Assembly: GCF_001874645.1 (NCBI RefSeq)
Contig: NZ_CP017886.1
Span: 1 to 64,000 of the forward strand
Direction: 5' to 3'
Origin: Pseudomonas frederiksbergensis
GTDB taxonomy: Bacteria; Pseudomonadota; Gammaproteobacteria; Pseudomonadales; Pseudomonadaceae
DNA length: 64,000 bases
This document shows, piece by piece, positions 45,594 through 55,113 of the stretch. Within the stretch, counting starts at the first letter, position 1, and each line of letters starts with the position of its first letter. The notes beneath the pieces were generated by a model. It saw only the letters and a list, made by a program, of their open reading frames with translations. It was not told where the DNA came from and did no database searches. The position numbers and the translations under genes were made by a program.

Positions 45594-47117
45594 TCAGACA
45601 TGCTCTTCCACGCGCTCAACCCTGTGCGTTTCTTCGCGCCATTGCATCGCGTCCGCGCAACAGAAGGCGTGTCGCCCGTTGATTTCCAGCGCAGAGGTGA
45701 AGAAGAACTGCCCCACAGTTAGCTCGCCGACCGCATAAATCTGCCGTGCCGAGCCCGTCCGGCCCTGAATGCGGTAGGTATCCGGGTCGACGCAGATGCC
45801 ACCCATCGGATGACAGGTGGCCGTGCCGTTCTTGATCAGCGAGCCCAGCAAGGTCGACTCAATGAGGTTTGCATCTCGAGGAAAGCCAGTTGCGTAGATC
45901 ACCCGATCATAGACATGCTCCCAGCCAGCCCCGCGAATGCTCAGTCCTGGCACATCAACTGGCTCGGGCGCGGCGAACGCACCGGGGACGAACTCCAGCT
46001 GGCCGCTTCGCAGGTAACCGAGGATCTTGCGCGCGTTTTCCGCCGGGATGGAGACGCGGTAAGCCATGAAGAAGCTGAAATACTCTCTCATGAACCTGGC
46101 TTGTGCAGTGTCGTCCAGCGCCTGCCAAAGGTGTTCGATGAAGCCGTTGGTTGCATAGAGGATGGCCTGCCAGATACGCGGAGCTTGCGAGACATTGATC
46201 TCGTTCTCGATGAAGCTGATGACGTCGGCCGGCGGTGCCGGCAGAGGGATCACGGCACTTGTCGAGGCCGGGTCATGGGCGGCCAGCTCCTTGCGAAATA
46301 GTGCGACCAGATCACTGATCTGCAACGGCCCGTTTTGCGCGACCAGCGCGCGAACACCCTCGCGGGTCAGGTGCTTGAGCTCGACGCGCTCCTGGGTTCC
46401 GCGAACCACGGGGAAATAGCCGCTACGCGAATGCATGCGAATCAACTCGCGATGCCCGCCTTCGATCAGCGCGATCACCGTGTCGATGGCGCTCAACCGC
46501 GCACCGATTACGGCCACCCGCTCGTCCGGGGAAATTGTCTTCAGCAGGCGCGCAACCGGATAGGGTGTCGCCAGGACGCGCTCGTCGTACTTGTCGGGAT
46601 CAACTTTCTTGGCCAACGGCCCGCAGAACAGCAAGACCTTGTGCGTGGCGATACTCAGCCCGCATCGCGTTCGTACGGTCTCCATTCCGTCAATCAGATC
46701 GATAGCGCAGACCTCGGCATTCATCAGCACCAATAGGCAGCCGAGCGAGGCGCCACGCAATACGATCTTCTTGATCTGGTCCTGCAGGTAAACGCCGAAC
46801 AAAGCCCGCGGAGCAAAGCTCTCCGGGGTCGGACGAAACTCGGGAAAGGCATGCCGCCACGCCCCGGGATGGTCCTCCAACCAGCGCTGGAAATGACCAG
46901 GGAGATGCGGATAGGGCGTAATGAAACCGGTCTTGGTATTGAGGATGTTGCTCTGCAGATCAGCCTCATAAGCCGCGCCGCGCCCGAAGTCTTCGCGTTT
47001 TTCGAAGAGGTAAATGGTCCCGGCCGGTGTATTGCATGCAGCGACGCGATCCAGGTGACGTTGCAGGAATGCGATAGCCGTCGCGCCGCAGCCGACGATT
47101 GCAAAGGCATTTTTCAT
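45594..47117 (-). CDS. FAD/NAD(P)-binding oxidoreductase
   Basis: 507 residues from ATG 47117 (AAGGAAA). Rossmann motif at the start (FAIVGCGATAIAFLQRH), then FEKREDFGRGAAYEADL, a second nucleotide site (ERVAVIGARLSAIDTVIALIEG) and a C-terminal TGF. Similar to the FAD-NAD(P) proteins (PF13454, YdhS/HpaW-like) that occur in biosynthetic clusters. Role likely N- or C-oxidation of an amino-acid-derived intermediate, by inference. Confidence 0.75.
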   Translation of the reverse strand: MKNAFAIVGCGATAIAFLQRHLDRVAACNTPAGTIYLFEKREDFGRGAAYEADLQSNILNTKTGFITPYPHLPGHFQRWLEDHPGAWRHAFPEFRPTPESFAPRALFGVYLQDQIKKIVLRGASLGCLLVLMNAEVCAIDLIDGMETVRTRCGLSIATHKVLLFCGPLAKKVDPDKYDERVLATPYPVARLLKTISPDERVAVIGARLSAIDTVIALIEGGHRELIRMHSRSGYFPVVRGTQERVELKHLTREGVRALVAQNGPLQISDLVALFRKELAAHDPASTSAVIPLPAPPADVISFIENEINVSQAPRIWQAILYATNGFIEHLWQALDDTAQARFMREYFSFFMAYRVSIPAENARKILGYLRSGQLEFVPGAFAAPEPVDVPGLSIRGAGWEHVYDRVIYATGFPRDANLIESTLLGSLIKNGTATCHPMGGICVDPDTYRIQGRTGSARQIYAVGELTVGQFFFTSALEINGRHAFCCADAMQWREETHRVERVEEHV

Positions 47118-47283
47118 CAAGGTATTTCCTTATATTAAACCGCTTCCCTTACGTGTGTTTCTGCCCGGCAGCAGACGTGGCGTAGCCAGCCACTCCCCGT
47201 TCCAGAGGAACGCAGAACAGCTCGCGGTTAGCCGAATCAGGACACTTCAGCGTCGCCAAACCTCGCCCCTGCCAGACCGGTAG

Positions 47284-48471
47284 TCACGAAATGGCAGACA
47301 GGAACTCTCTCAAGCGCGCGGCCCCGGCCCTGACCTGCTCGGCATCGCCGGAGTACGACAATCGCGCATGACCCGGTGCGCCAAAAAAGCTGCCGGGAAT
47401 CAGCGCGACGCCATATTCCTCCAGCAGCAAGGCGCAAAATGCCTCGTCATCGGCGATCAATCTGCCATGCAGGGATTTGCCCAGGGTCTGGCTGATATCC
47501 ATGAGCAGATAAAACGCCCCCGCTGGTTGGCAGAACCTCAGGTGTGGCGCCCCCTGCAAGTCGGCGAGCAATGCCTGGCGCTGGTTGTACAAGCGGTTTC
47601 TTGCTGCGTAGGAGAACGTCTGGTCACCGCTGAAGGCCGCCGCTGCCGCAGCCGCCGGGATCGGTGGGATGTTCGAGATCGAGTTAGAATTGAGCGTGGT
47701 GACTGCCGCGGCAATCCGTTCATTGGCCGCCAACAGCCCGACCCGCCAGCCCGGCATCCCATAGAGCTTGGATACGCTGTCGATCTTGATGATGCGGTCG
47801 CTCAGATCCGGTGCGACCGAAAGCAGACTGGGGCAGCTATCTATGTCGTAGACGAATCGCTGATAGACGTCATCCGAAATGATCCAGACATCCTTTTTAC
47901 GCAGCACCTCTGCCAACGCCGCGAATTCCTCGGCGGAATACACGGCGCCGGTAGGGTTGCCCGGCGAGTTCAGCATGACCACCCGCACGTTGTCGGACAA
48001 GGCATCTTCAAGGGCTTGCGCCGTCATCTTGAAATCGGTTTGCGCCGAGCAGGTGACGTTGACCACGCCAGCTCCGACCAGATCGGCAATGTCGAAATAG
48101 GTCGGCCAGCAAGGGGTGGACACGAGGATCTCGTCGCCGGGGCGGATGATCGCGCGTAGCACACTGAACAACAGGTGCTTGGCGCCGAGGCCGGCCACCA
48201 GATTCTGCTCGCGATAGTGGGTGAACCCCTGTCCGTGCAGGTAACCCAGATACGCCGCCAGCAGCGCTTCATCTCCGCGGCTCGAGCCATACCCGCCGGT
48301 GTGTTCGCAGGCAGCCTTGACGGCCGCCTCGACAATATGCGGCGCCGGAAGAAAACCCGGCACACCGACACCGAGATCGATCACTGGATGCAGCGTTTCC
48401 CTGACCTTCTGAACGACACCCAGGATCGGGCAAAACCGTGCAAATTCGAGATCTGGCGAAAGAGTAGGCAT
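47284..48471 (-). CDS. PLP-dependent aminotransferase, class I/II
   Basis: 395 residues. Lys Schiff base in IDSVSKLYGMPGWRVGLL; NSPGNPTGAVYS and DDVYQRF are family motifs. Upstream GAGAGA ribosome site. In this cluster it is expected to convert a 2-oxo acid, such as 4-hydroxy-2-oxopentanoate, to an amino acid. Confidence 0.9.
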   Translation of the reverse strand: MPTLSPDLEFARFCPILGVVQKVRETLHPVIDLGVGVPGFLPAPHIVEAAVKAACEHTGGYGSSRGDEALLAAYLGYLHGQGFTHYREQNLVAGLGAKHLLFSVLRAIIRPGDEILVSTPCWPTYFDIADLVGAGVVNVTCSAQTDFKMTAQALEDALSDNVRVVMLNSPGNPTGAVYSAEEFAALAEVLRKKDVWIISDDVYQRFVYDIDSCPSLLSVAPDLSDRIIKIDSVSKLYGMPGWRVGLLAANERIAAAVTTLNSNSISNIPPIPAAAAAAAFSGDQTFSYAARNRLYNQRQALLADLQGAPHLRFCQPAGAFYLLMDISQTLGKSLHGRLIADDEAFCALLLEEYGVALIPGSFFGAPGHARLSYSGDAEQVRAGAARLREFLSAIS

Positions 48472-48494
48472 AAAAGTCTCTCCGTTACGCTGAG

Positions 48495-49373
48495 TCAGGC
48501 TGCGCGTTTGATCACGCGGCCTCGGGCCATGAGCGCGGCCATGTGGGTTGCGGTCGCAGTGATGATGTCGAGGTTGCCGGCGCTTGGATCGAGAAAGTCC
48601 CCTGCCCCTTCAACGCGCACCATGGTGAACAAGCGTCCCTCGCTGTAATGCAGATCGACGATCACCTGATACCCAGGCACGGCAGACTGCACCTGGGTCA
48701 CGGCACGTTCCACTTCACGGCGGGTGGCGGCCAGATCAACCGTCTCTATCAGCGCCGAAACCGCGGTCTGCATAAAGACATTCGGCTTGGCCGGATTGAT
48801 GTTGAGGATCGCCTTGACGTCCTTGCAGCCGGTGAAATGGCTCAGCGCATTCTCGGTGGTAGTGATGTAGTTGCTCAGGTTTCGCCGAGTGGCCGGGCCG
48901 GCGCTTTCGGCGCTGATCGAGGACACCACTTCGATGTAGTGCGCGCCCGGATTAGCCCGGGCGATCGCGGCCGCAAGCGGGATGGAAGCCTGGCCACCAC
49001 AGGTGATCATGTTGATATTGCTCGCCTCGGTCAGCTCCACGCCGTTGAGGGATGGCACGCACAACGCGCCCAGAGAGGCCGGGGTCAGGTTGATGATCGC
49101 TTTCCCGGCCTCGATCAGGCGCGGTGCGTGGGCTTCATGGTCGGCCGCCGAGGTGGCATCGAACACCAGATCAAATTCGTTGATCCGGGCAAAAAGGCCG
49201 TCGATGCCGTCCGCGGTGGTGGCGACCCCGCGCTCACGGGCGAACGCAAGGCCGGATGAGTGCAGGGAGCGACCGGCAACCAGCGTGCAATCCAGATCCG
49301 GATGGGCGAGCACCTTGCACAGGATGTCGCAGCCGATATTGCCACTGCCGATGATGGCGGTTTTCAAAGTCAT
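48495..49373 (-). CDS. Acylating acetaldehyde dehydrogenase-like enzyme (DmpF/MhpF family)
   Basis: 292 residues. NAD site AIIGSGNIGCDIL, FDATSAADH, catalytic Cys in MITCGGQASIPLA, and INPAKPNVFMQTAVSAL. A little shorter than the usual 310. Located 16 bases downstream of the aldolase. Normally turns acetaldehyde into acetyl-CoA. In a synthetic direction it would give an aldehyde from an acyl-CoA for the aldolase. Confidence 0.9.
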   Translation of the reverse strand: MTLKTAIIGSGNIGCDILCKVLAHPDLDCTLVAGRSLHSSGLAFARERGVATTADGIDGLFARINEFDLVFDATSAADHEAHAPRLIEAGKAIINLTPASLGALCVPSLNGVELTEASNINMITCGGQASIPLAAAIARANPGAHYIEVVSSISAESAGPATRRNLSNYITTTENALSHFTGCKDVKAILNINPAKPNVFMQTAVSALIETVDLAATRREVERAVTQVQSAVPGYQVIVDLHYSEGRLFTMVRVEGAGDFLDPSAGNLDIITATATHMAALMARGRVIKRAA

Positions 49374-49389
49374 TTTTTCAGCTCCAGAG

Positions 49390-50397
49390 TCAGGCGACGA
49401 CGGGTTGAGAAAGGCGGCTGGCCACCGAGATGATCAGGTCTTCCTGGCCGGCCACGGCGTTGCATCGCGCAAGCTCTTCATAGATTTTTCGCGGCTCGAC
49501 GCGAAATTCCGCCGCCGCGCGCGCGACGTGCTTCTCGAACCCGCTGCAAACGCCGTAGAGGCCGCTGATCAGATTGGCAGTCTTCACCACCGTGGGAGTC
49601 CTGACCGGCGCGAAATCCTCAAGGCTCTCGACGGCGCGGCAAAGGTCAAAGACCTTCACCCCGGTCTCGAACGTGTAGCGCTCGAGCACCGCGCACAGCA
49701 CCTCCAGCTGGGTATTGCCGGCACCCGCGCCGAATCCGCGCATGCAGCCGTCAATGATGGTCGCCCCGGCCTGGGCAGCAGCCAGCGAGTTGGCGACCGC
49801 CAAGCCAAGATTGTTGTGGCCATGGAAACCCACGGGAATGGCGAGCTCCCTGACCAGCAGGCCGATCTTTTCGCGGGTGCTGTCCGGGTCAAAGTGCCCC
49901 GCCGAATCCATCAGAACCAGGGCATTGGCGCCATAGCCCTGCTGCTTCATTGCTTCTTCGAGCAGCGTCTCGGGGCTGGCCATGTGGGTCATCATCAGTA
50001 CGCCCTGGACGTACGCGCCCTTGGACCGCGCATGATCGATGTAGCTCTCGGTCAGGTTGGCCTCGGTGCAATGGGACGCGATGCGCAGCACGTCGACGCC
50101 GATCTGCAGTGCGGTATCGATGTCGCTCAGCCTGGCAAACCCGGGAATCATGTGGATGCCGAGTCTGGAATGCGTCAGGTTGGCTCGCGCCGTTTCGAGC
50201 ATCTCGCTGTCTTTGTAGCGCGCAAGTCCGAGTTGCAGGGAGGACGCACCCAGGCCATTTCCGTGGCCGACTTCTACAACGCTGAGGCCGCAGCCATCGA
50301 CAGCGCGGCAGTAGGAGGCAATATCCTCCAGGCTCAGCGAATGGGAGACAGCATGATTTCCGTCACGCAGCGTTGGGTCGTGAATAGCAATACTCAT
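49390..50397 (-). CDS. 4-hydroxy-2-oxovalerate aldolase-like enzyme (DmpG/MhpE family)
   Basis: 335 residues from ATG 50397. Start motif DPTLRDGNHAVSHSL with the active-site Arg-Asp, GHGNGLGASSLQLG, metal-binding HGHNNLGLAVANSL and RGFGAGAGNTQLE. DmpG has D where this protein has N in G-H-G-N. The usual 2-hydroxypentadienoate hydratase and ring-cleavage genes are absent from the cluster. Confidence 0.9.
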   Translation of the reverse strand: MSIAIHDPTLRDGNHAVSHSLSLEDIASYCRAVDGCGLSVVEVGHGNGLGASSLQLGLARYKDSEMLETARANLTHSRLGIHMIPGFARLSDIDTALQIGVDVLRIASHCTEANLTESYIDHARSKGAYVQGVLMMTHMASPETLLEEAMKQQGYGANALVLMDSAGHFDPDSTREKIGLLVRELAIPVGFHGHNNLGLAVANSLAAAQAGATIIDGCMRGFGAGAGNTQLEVLCAVLERYTFETGVKVFDLCRAVESLEDFAPVRTPTVVKTANLISGLYGVCSGFEKHVARAAAEFRVEPRKIYEELARCNAVAGQEDLIISVASRLSQPVVA

Positions 50398-50436
50398 CGA
50401 GATCAAATCCTTGTCATTCGAAGTTTTTTGCAGCAA

Positions 50437-51471
50437 TTACTGTTCAGGCTGAGGGTTTTCCTGCAGCAGCCGTTTGGGCAGGAACGCCGGCGAAATATGG
50501 ATGATCGACATCCGCACCACGTGATTGAGCATCACGAAGGCAGGATCGAGCTTGAGCAGCAAAGCCGCTGCAGTCATCACCTCAACACCGCCAGGAACCC
50601 ACGACATGAACAGCGAAAGGAACGGCTTGCCGGTCAGCTTGCTGAACGCGAAGGCAACCAGCAGTGTCGTGCAGAACGTCAGGGCGGTGACCACCAGACC
50701 GGCGCGGATGTAGCGCACGAAATCCTTGAACGTGATGTCCTTGAGGCGAATGCCGATCAGGCCGCCGAGCAGGATCAGCGCAACGATCGCCAGCGGATCG
50801 GGAACATGCAGATGGGCTTGAGGAAAACCGACGTTGACCGCGGCGGTGCAAATCAGCCCGGTCAACATGTAAGGCGCGGGAACATCGAAGCGCTCCAGCA
50901 GATAACCGACGACCACAGCCGCGATCGCCGGAGGGATCACGCCAAGGTAATCATCAAACGAGCCCAGCATCGGCGCCGCGCTTTCGGCGTGCCCACCGGC
51001 AATGATCGTCACCACCAGCAACAGCGCGAGCAAACGGACAATGTGCACGAACGCGATGCGCCCGGAGGCCGGCCCCTCCTCTCCCGAGACCGTCATCACC
51101 GCCGCCATTGCGCCGGGAATGGAGCCGAGCAGGCTTTCTATATGCCCCCAGCGCTCCATGCGCCGCAGCCAGTTGTAGCCGACGAAAATCTGCGTGGTCA
51201 TGCAGATGAGCAGACCGACCAGAATGCTGAAATCCGTCAGCTCACGCATCATCGAGGCGGTGACGATGGAACCGACACTGACCCCGAGCAGCAACTGCAC
51301 GGTGGCCACGAACGGATACGGCATGCGCATGCGCACACCCATTTTGCTGAGCGCCGTGACCAGGCAGATCGCGCCGATCAGCTCACCAAGCGGAAGCCCG
51401 GTCATGTAACCGAGCCATGCGCCTAGGGCCGCCACGGGAATCGGGATAAGGCTTTCGAACACAGTCTTCAT
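50437..51471 (-). CDS. AbrB-family membrane protein
   Basis: 344 residues with about ten membrane spans. Two internal repeats, each with a GAWLGYMTGLPLGELIGA or PPAIAAVVVGYLLERF type pattern. This is the PF05145 AbrB/ammonia-monooxygenase-like transporter family with largely unknown substrates. Placed between the ligase and the aldolase, so a substrate or product carrier is likely. Confidence 0.85.
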   Translation of the reverse strand: MKTVFESLIPIPVAALGAWLGYMTGLPLGELIGAICLVTALSKMGVRMRMPYPFVATVQLLLGVSVGSIVTASMMRELTDFSILVGLLICMTTQIFVGYNWLRRMERWGHIESLLGSIPGAMAAVMTVSGEEGPASGRIAFVHIVRLLALLLVVTIIAGGHAESAAPMLGSFDDYLGVIPPAIAAVVVGYLLERFDVPAPYMLTGLICTAAVNVGFPQAHLHVPDPLAIVALILLGGLIGIRLKDITFKDFVRYIRAGLVVTALTFCTTLLVAFAFSKLTGKPFLSLFMSWVPGGVEVMTAAALLLKLDPAFVMLNHVVRMSIIHISPAFLPKRLLQENPQPEQ

Positions 51472-51558
51472 TGGATATCCACTTTTCTGCAGGCGTGACG
51501 ATTCCGTCCAGCTCAGGAAGGTCAGCTCAATTAATGTCGAAAGGGTGTGCGGTAAGGT

Positions 51559-52800
51559 CTATACCGCGGCGGCGATTTCGCTGCCCGACCAGTCGCAACT
51601 CTCGTGAAACCAGGCTTCGACCTGATGCAGCTTGTCGCGCAACTCGGCCTCATCCTGGCCTGCCACGATGGCGTTGAGGATTTCCGAGTTGGTGAATTCC
51701 ATGCCGCCATAGGAGGTCATCTTCCTGGCGGAAATTCGGTACTCCAGAACACCGTCGAGCGGGCAGGTTTGCGGGACTTCACGCAGCAGACCGACCCGCG
51801 GCGGGATGCTGATATGCCCGACCATCCGCAGCGGCGCGGCCATTGGCTCAGGGCGGTAGAACGGATCATGCAGCGCGCGCAGGAAGCTCATCCGCGGATC
51901 AATGCCCCAGGCGTGTATCAGCTCCTGATTGAAGAACACCCCGCCCAACCGCGAGGCGATTTCGCAGAGGACGATCTCGTCATTTCCATCCACGAAAAGT
52001 TCGAGATGAAACAGCATGGTCGGATCGGATGGCAGCACATCTTCGACCAGCGAACGCGCATAGCGAACCAGCCTGTCGCGCATTGGGTTGTCGGCGTCGA
52101 GCATGTGCAGGTCATGTGATTTTCCGCCGAGGAAATCCAGCGCCGAGGTCATGACCCGAACTGGTGAAACCAGGATCGGACGGCCATCGATGTACAGGCC
52201 ATTGACGATGTAATGGCTGCCACGCACATAGCTCTCGATCATCAGGTTGTGAAACGTGCTTGAAGTGCGCCCGGCCAGCCATTCCCGCAGCTGCTGCGCG
52301 TCGTCGAGCACCTCCACGCCGTTCGAGCCGCGACCATCGCGAGGCTTGATGACCACCGGGAAACCGAAGCGCTCGCTGAAGCGAACCGCTTCCGTGGCAT
52401 TGCTGATCGATGCCATTTCGGCGATGGCAAACCCGCAGTCCCTGGCGCGTTGCTTCATCAGGAACTTGTCCCGGTAAAACAAGGCGCGATCCTCGGCACC
52501 CAGCGTAATCCCGAGCCGATCATTGAGGCGCGCCACCCGCAGCACATCGATCTCGGCCAGCGCCACGCACAGCGGCGCATGGAGCTCCCGTGCAAGCTCA
52601 TAGACGTCGATCTCGACCAGCGCGCTGTCGTTAAAGTTGTCGAAGAGCTGGTAGCGGACGGTATGGCCCAGATGCGCCGCAATCTCTTGAGATCGCGAGG
52701 CGCAGCTCAACAGCATGCCTCCCAGGCCAAGCGCGGCAGACCAGCTCGCGGCAGAGTGCTGGAGAAGAATTTTCGGCGGACAAAAAACAATGAGCTGCAT
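51559..52800 (-). CDS. ATP-grasp ligase
   Basis: 413 residues from ATG 52800. Core: FGFPVVIKPRDGRGSNGVEVL, LMIESYVRGSHYIVNGLY, LFVDGNDEIVLCEIASRLGG. These are the nucleotide, carboxylate and metal sites of the ATP-grasp fold. C-terminus ends with a small dimer domain. Expected to link two carboxylate/amine partners, for example amino acids. Confidence 0.9.
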   Translation of the reverse strand: MQLIVFCPPKILLQHSAASWSAALGLGGMLLSCASRSQEIAAHLGHTVRYQLFDNFNDSALVEIDVYELARELHAPLCVALAEIDVLRVARLNDRLGITLGAEDRALFYRDKFLMKQRARDCGFAIAEMASISNATEAVRFSERFGFPVVIKPRDGRGSNGVEVLDDAQQLREWLAGRTSSTFHNLMIESYVRGSHYIVNGLYIDGRPILVSPVRVMTSALDFLGGKSHDLHMLDADNPMRDRLVRYARSLVEDVLPSDPTMLFHLELFVDGNDEIVLCEIASRLGGVFFNQELIHAWGIDPRMSFLRALHDPFYRPEPMAAPLRMVGHISIPPRVGLLREVPQTCPLDGVLEYRISARKMTSYGGMEFTNSEILNAIVAGQDEAELRDKLHQVEAWFHESCDWSGSEIAAAV

Positions 52801-52966
52801 ACGGCTTTCCTTACAATCTTCCATAGTTTGTTAATCTCCAACCCCAGGCACATCAAATCCACGCCGGATCCGGAGCTTCAGTATCTTGATAAAAACCTGA
52901 AGTACAGACCAATACCGAATCCGTCGTTATTGATACTTTCCTAAGCGCTGTTCAGGTCGTTGTCTG

Positions 52967-53797
52967 TCAGCCCAGGTATTCGCCGCACTCACGCATCACC
53001 GCAGCCTTGCGCTGCAGGTATTGGCCGAAGATTTCCTGGGCGGCGGACTTGACCACCGCGATGCCCATGACATCGACGAACTCCTCGACCGCTGCAACAG
53101 CGTGGGCGAAGTGATTGCTTTCGGTGCCACCGGTGTGCACGGTGACCCAGGCAACAGTGGCCCGTACCTTCGCGGGCGGCACGCCCATGTCGCGTTCGAA
53201 CCATTGCTTGAACAGCGGATGGATGAACTCCACTTCACCGTGGGTGTAGACCTCGTGAACCAGGGTGACCAACAGCCCCTGCAACAGGTCGCGGTCACGC
53301 AGGCGTCGCGCGTCCGTCCAGTCCTTGAAGGCCTGCGCCGACGGCAGGCAGTTGTCTTTCAACAGCCACTGATCGTCACCGCATATCGGCGTTGCCATGT
53401 TGTAAAAAAGCTCTGAATGCAGCGTATTGCTCAGTGCGCCGAGGTCCTCGTCGGTGATCCGTTGCAGGCTGCCGCAGACCCGGTAGAGCCGTTGCGCGGC
53501 TTCGCCCCACTGCTCGGAGCGCGCCAGCAGCGTGATGCGGTTGGCCAGGCCGGACACACTGGCGGCCGAGTTGTTGGTTTTCGACCAACTGCCAAAGAAC
53601 TTGCGCAACTGCGGCGCAGCATGGCGGCGCGAGGTGAGCGTCTGGAACGTACTTTCGATGTCCAGCAGTTCCGATTCCTGGCTGCGAAACGCATCCACCA
53701 ACGCTTGCTTCAGAACCCCGGCCGGCATCAGCTCCAGTACCGGCTCTATCACGTTCAACAACTGGCTTTGCAGCGTCAGCAGGTTACTCACGGTCAT
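52967..53797 (-). CDS. Heme-oxygenase-like (HDO-type) putative diiron enzyme
   Basis: 276 residues from ATG 53797. An all-helical protein. VHEVYTHGEVEFIHPLF and VHTGGTESNHFAHAV contain the His/Glu sets expected for metal ligands in heme-oxygenase-like diiron oxidases. Such enzymes catalyse N-oxygenation or C-C cleavage in natural-product pathways. No close family name is clear. An iron-free TenA-like role is the alternative. Confidence 0.55.
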   Translation of the reverse strand: MTVSNLLTLQSQLLNVIEPVLELMPAGVLKQALVDAFRSQESELLDIESTFQTLTSRRHAAPQLRKFFGSWSKTNNSAASVSGLANRITLLARSEQWGEAAQRLYRVCGSLQRITDEDLGALSNTLHSELFYNMATPICGDDQWLLKDNCLPSAQAFKDWTDARRLRDRDLLQGLLVTLVHEVYTHGEVEFIHPLFKQWFERDMGVPPAKVRATVAWVTVHTGGTESNHFAHAVAAVEEFVDVMGIAVVKSAAQEIFGQYLQRKAAVMRECGEYLG

Positions 53798-53836
53798 CTC
53801 ACTTTTTTCCTTGTTGGATGATGATTTCAGGCACAT

Positions 53837-55006
53837 TCACGGGCGCGGGAGCGGCGATGATGGCAATGCGGAATACTTCCAACCACCCCGCACGATCAGC
53901 AGCGGCAGCAACTGAAAAACCGCGATCAACGCGATACAGCCAGGCCAGCCCCATTGCTCCCACAGCACGCCAGGCACAAACGCGCCGAAGCTGCCGCCCA
54001 GGTAGTAGCAGGTCAGATACACGCCCACGGCGCCGGCCTTGTCTTGCCGGGCATGGGCGGTGATAAAGGCATTGGCCGCGGACTGGGCGAGGAACACGCC
54101 GGTGCAACTGAGTGCCAGACCGACAACGATCAGCCACAACGATGACCACAGGGTCAGCACCGAGCCGCTGACGCCCAGCCATGCCGCCACCCTCACCAAT
54201 TCACTGCGAGGCCGGGCCTTGCTCATGCGCCCGGCGATCGGCACCACCACCAGTGCCAGCAGGAACACCGCATAAATCGAACCGAGCGCAGCGGTGCCCA
54301 GCGCAAACGGCGCCCGACTCAGGTGTAAGCCGACATAGGTAAACATCGCGACCTGGGCGAACAGCACGCAGAAACCCACGGCGCAGGTGGCCAGCAACGG
54401 CCTGCTTAGCAATTCGCTGCGCATTGCCTGGCGATCGGCAGGCGTTTGTACGGGGGACCGAAGGTTGCGCGGCAACAGCAGGAAAATCCCCAGACCGATG
54501 ATCAGATTCAAGCCGGCCAGCACTGCCAGCGCCAGGCGCCAATCATCGAACTCGGTCACCAGGCCGGTCAAAAAGCGTCCGCTAAAGCCGCCCAGAACCG
54601 TGCCGGCGATATATAGGCTGGTCATTTCCGTCACGGCCCCGCCGCTCCAGCGCACGCCGATGTAGGCAACGCTGGTGGCAAACACCACCGGAATCAGCAT
54701 GCCTTGCACCGCTCGCCAGAGCAGCAGCTCGCTGAAACTGCCCGAGCAGGCCGCCATCACCGCAGGCAGTGCCAGCGATATCGCGGCCACGGCGATGACC
54801 CGGTGCTGCTCGACCCGCGCAGTCAACCGGCCGACAAAGGGGGCGGTGATTGCCACGGCCAGGGTGGTGACGGTGATGCTCCAGCTCGCTTGCCTGGCGG
54901 AAATGTGAAACGCCGAGGCCAACTCGTTGAGCAGCCCTTGAGTGGCATAAAGGTTGATAAAAGCGGCGCACCCAGCCAGAAACAAAGCAACTCGAGGACA
55001 ACTCAC
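53837..55006 (-). CDS. MFS transporter (exporter)
   Basis: 389 residues from GTG 55006 (GGGAA before it). A longer frame runs to 55105 but has no start of its own. Twelve spans with the typical GRLTARVEQHR loop. YnfM-like. Divergent from the LysR gene and at the head of the cluster, so it is probably the product exporter controlled by that regulator. Confidence 0.85.
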   Translation of the reverse strand: MSCPRVALFLAGCAAFINLYATQGLLNELASAFHISARQASWSITVTTLAVAITAPFVGRLTARVEQHRVIAVAAISLALPAVMAACSGSFSELLLWRAVQGMLIPVVFATSVAYIGVRWSGGAVTEMTSLYIAGTVLGGFSGRFLTGLVTEFDDWRLALAVLAGLNLIIGLGIFLLLPRNLRSPVQTPADRQAMRSELLSRPLLATCAVGFCVLFAQVAMFTYVGLHLSRAPFALGTAALGSIYAVFLLALVVVPIAGRMSKARPRSELVRVAAWLGVSGSVLTLWSSLWLIVVGLALSCTGVFLAQSAANAFITAHARQDKAGAVGVYLTCYYLGGSFGAFVPGVLWEQWGWPGCIALIAVFQLLPLLIVRGGWKYSALPSSPLPRP

Positions 55007-55113
55007 GCGATGATTCCCAAGATTATTTGTAATATTTTTTAACAATTTTATAAGATAGGCCGTCGAATTGATCCAATACCTATTTCTGACCGATTGATAC
55101 CTCAAGGATGACG

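Noticed and set aside
48982..51426. An 814-codon open frame on the plus strand over the cluster
   Set aside because: It overlaps four convincing minus-strand genes and has a repetitive Arg/His/Gln/Gly composition typical of antisense reading in GC-rich DNA.
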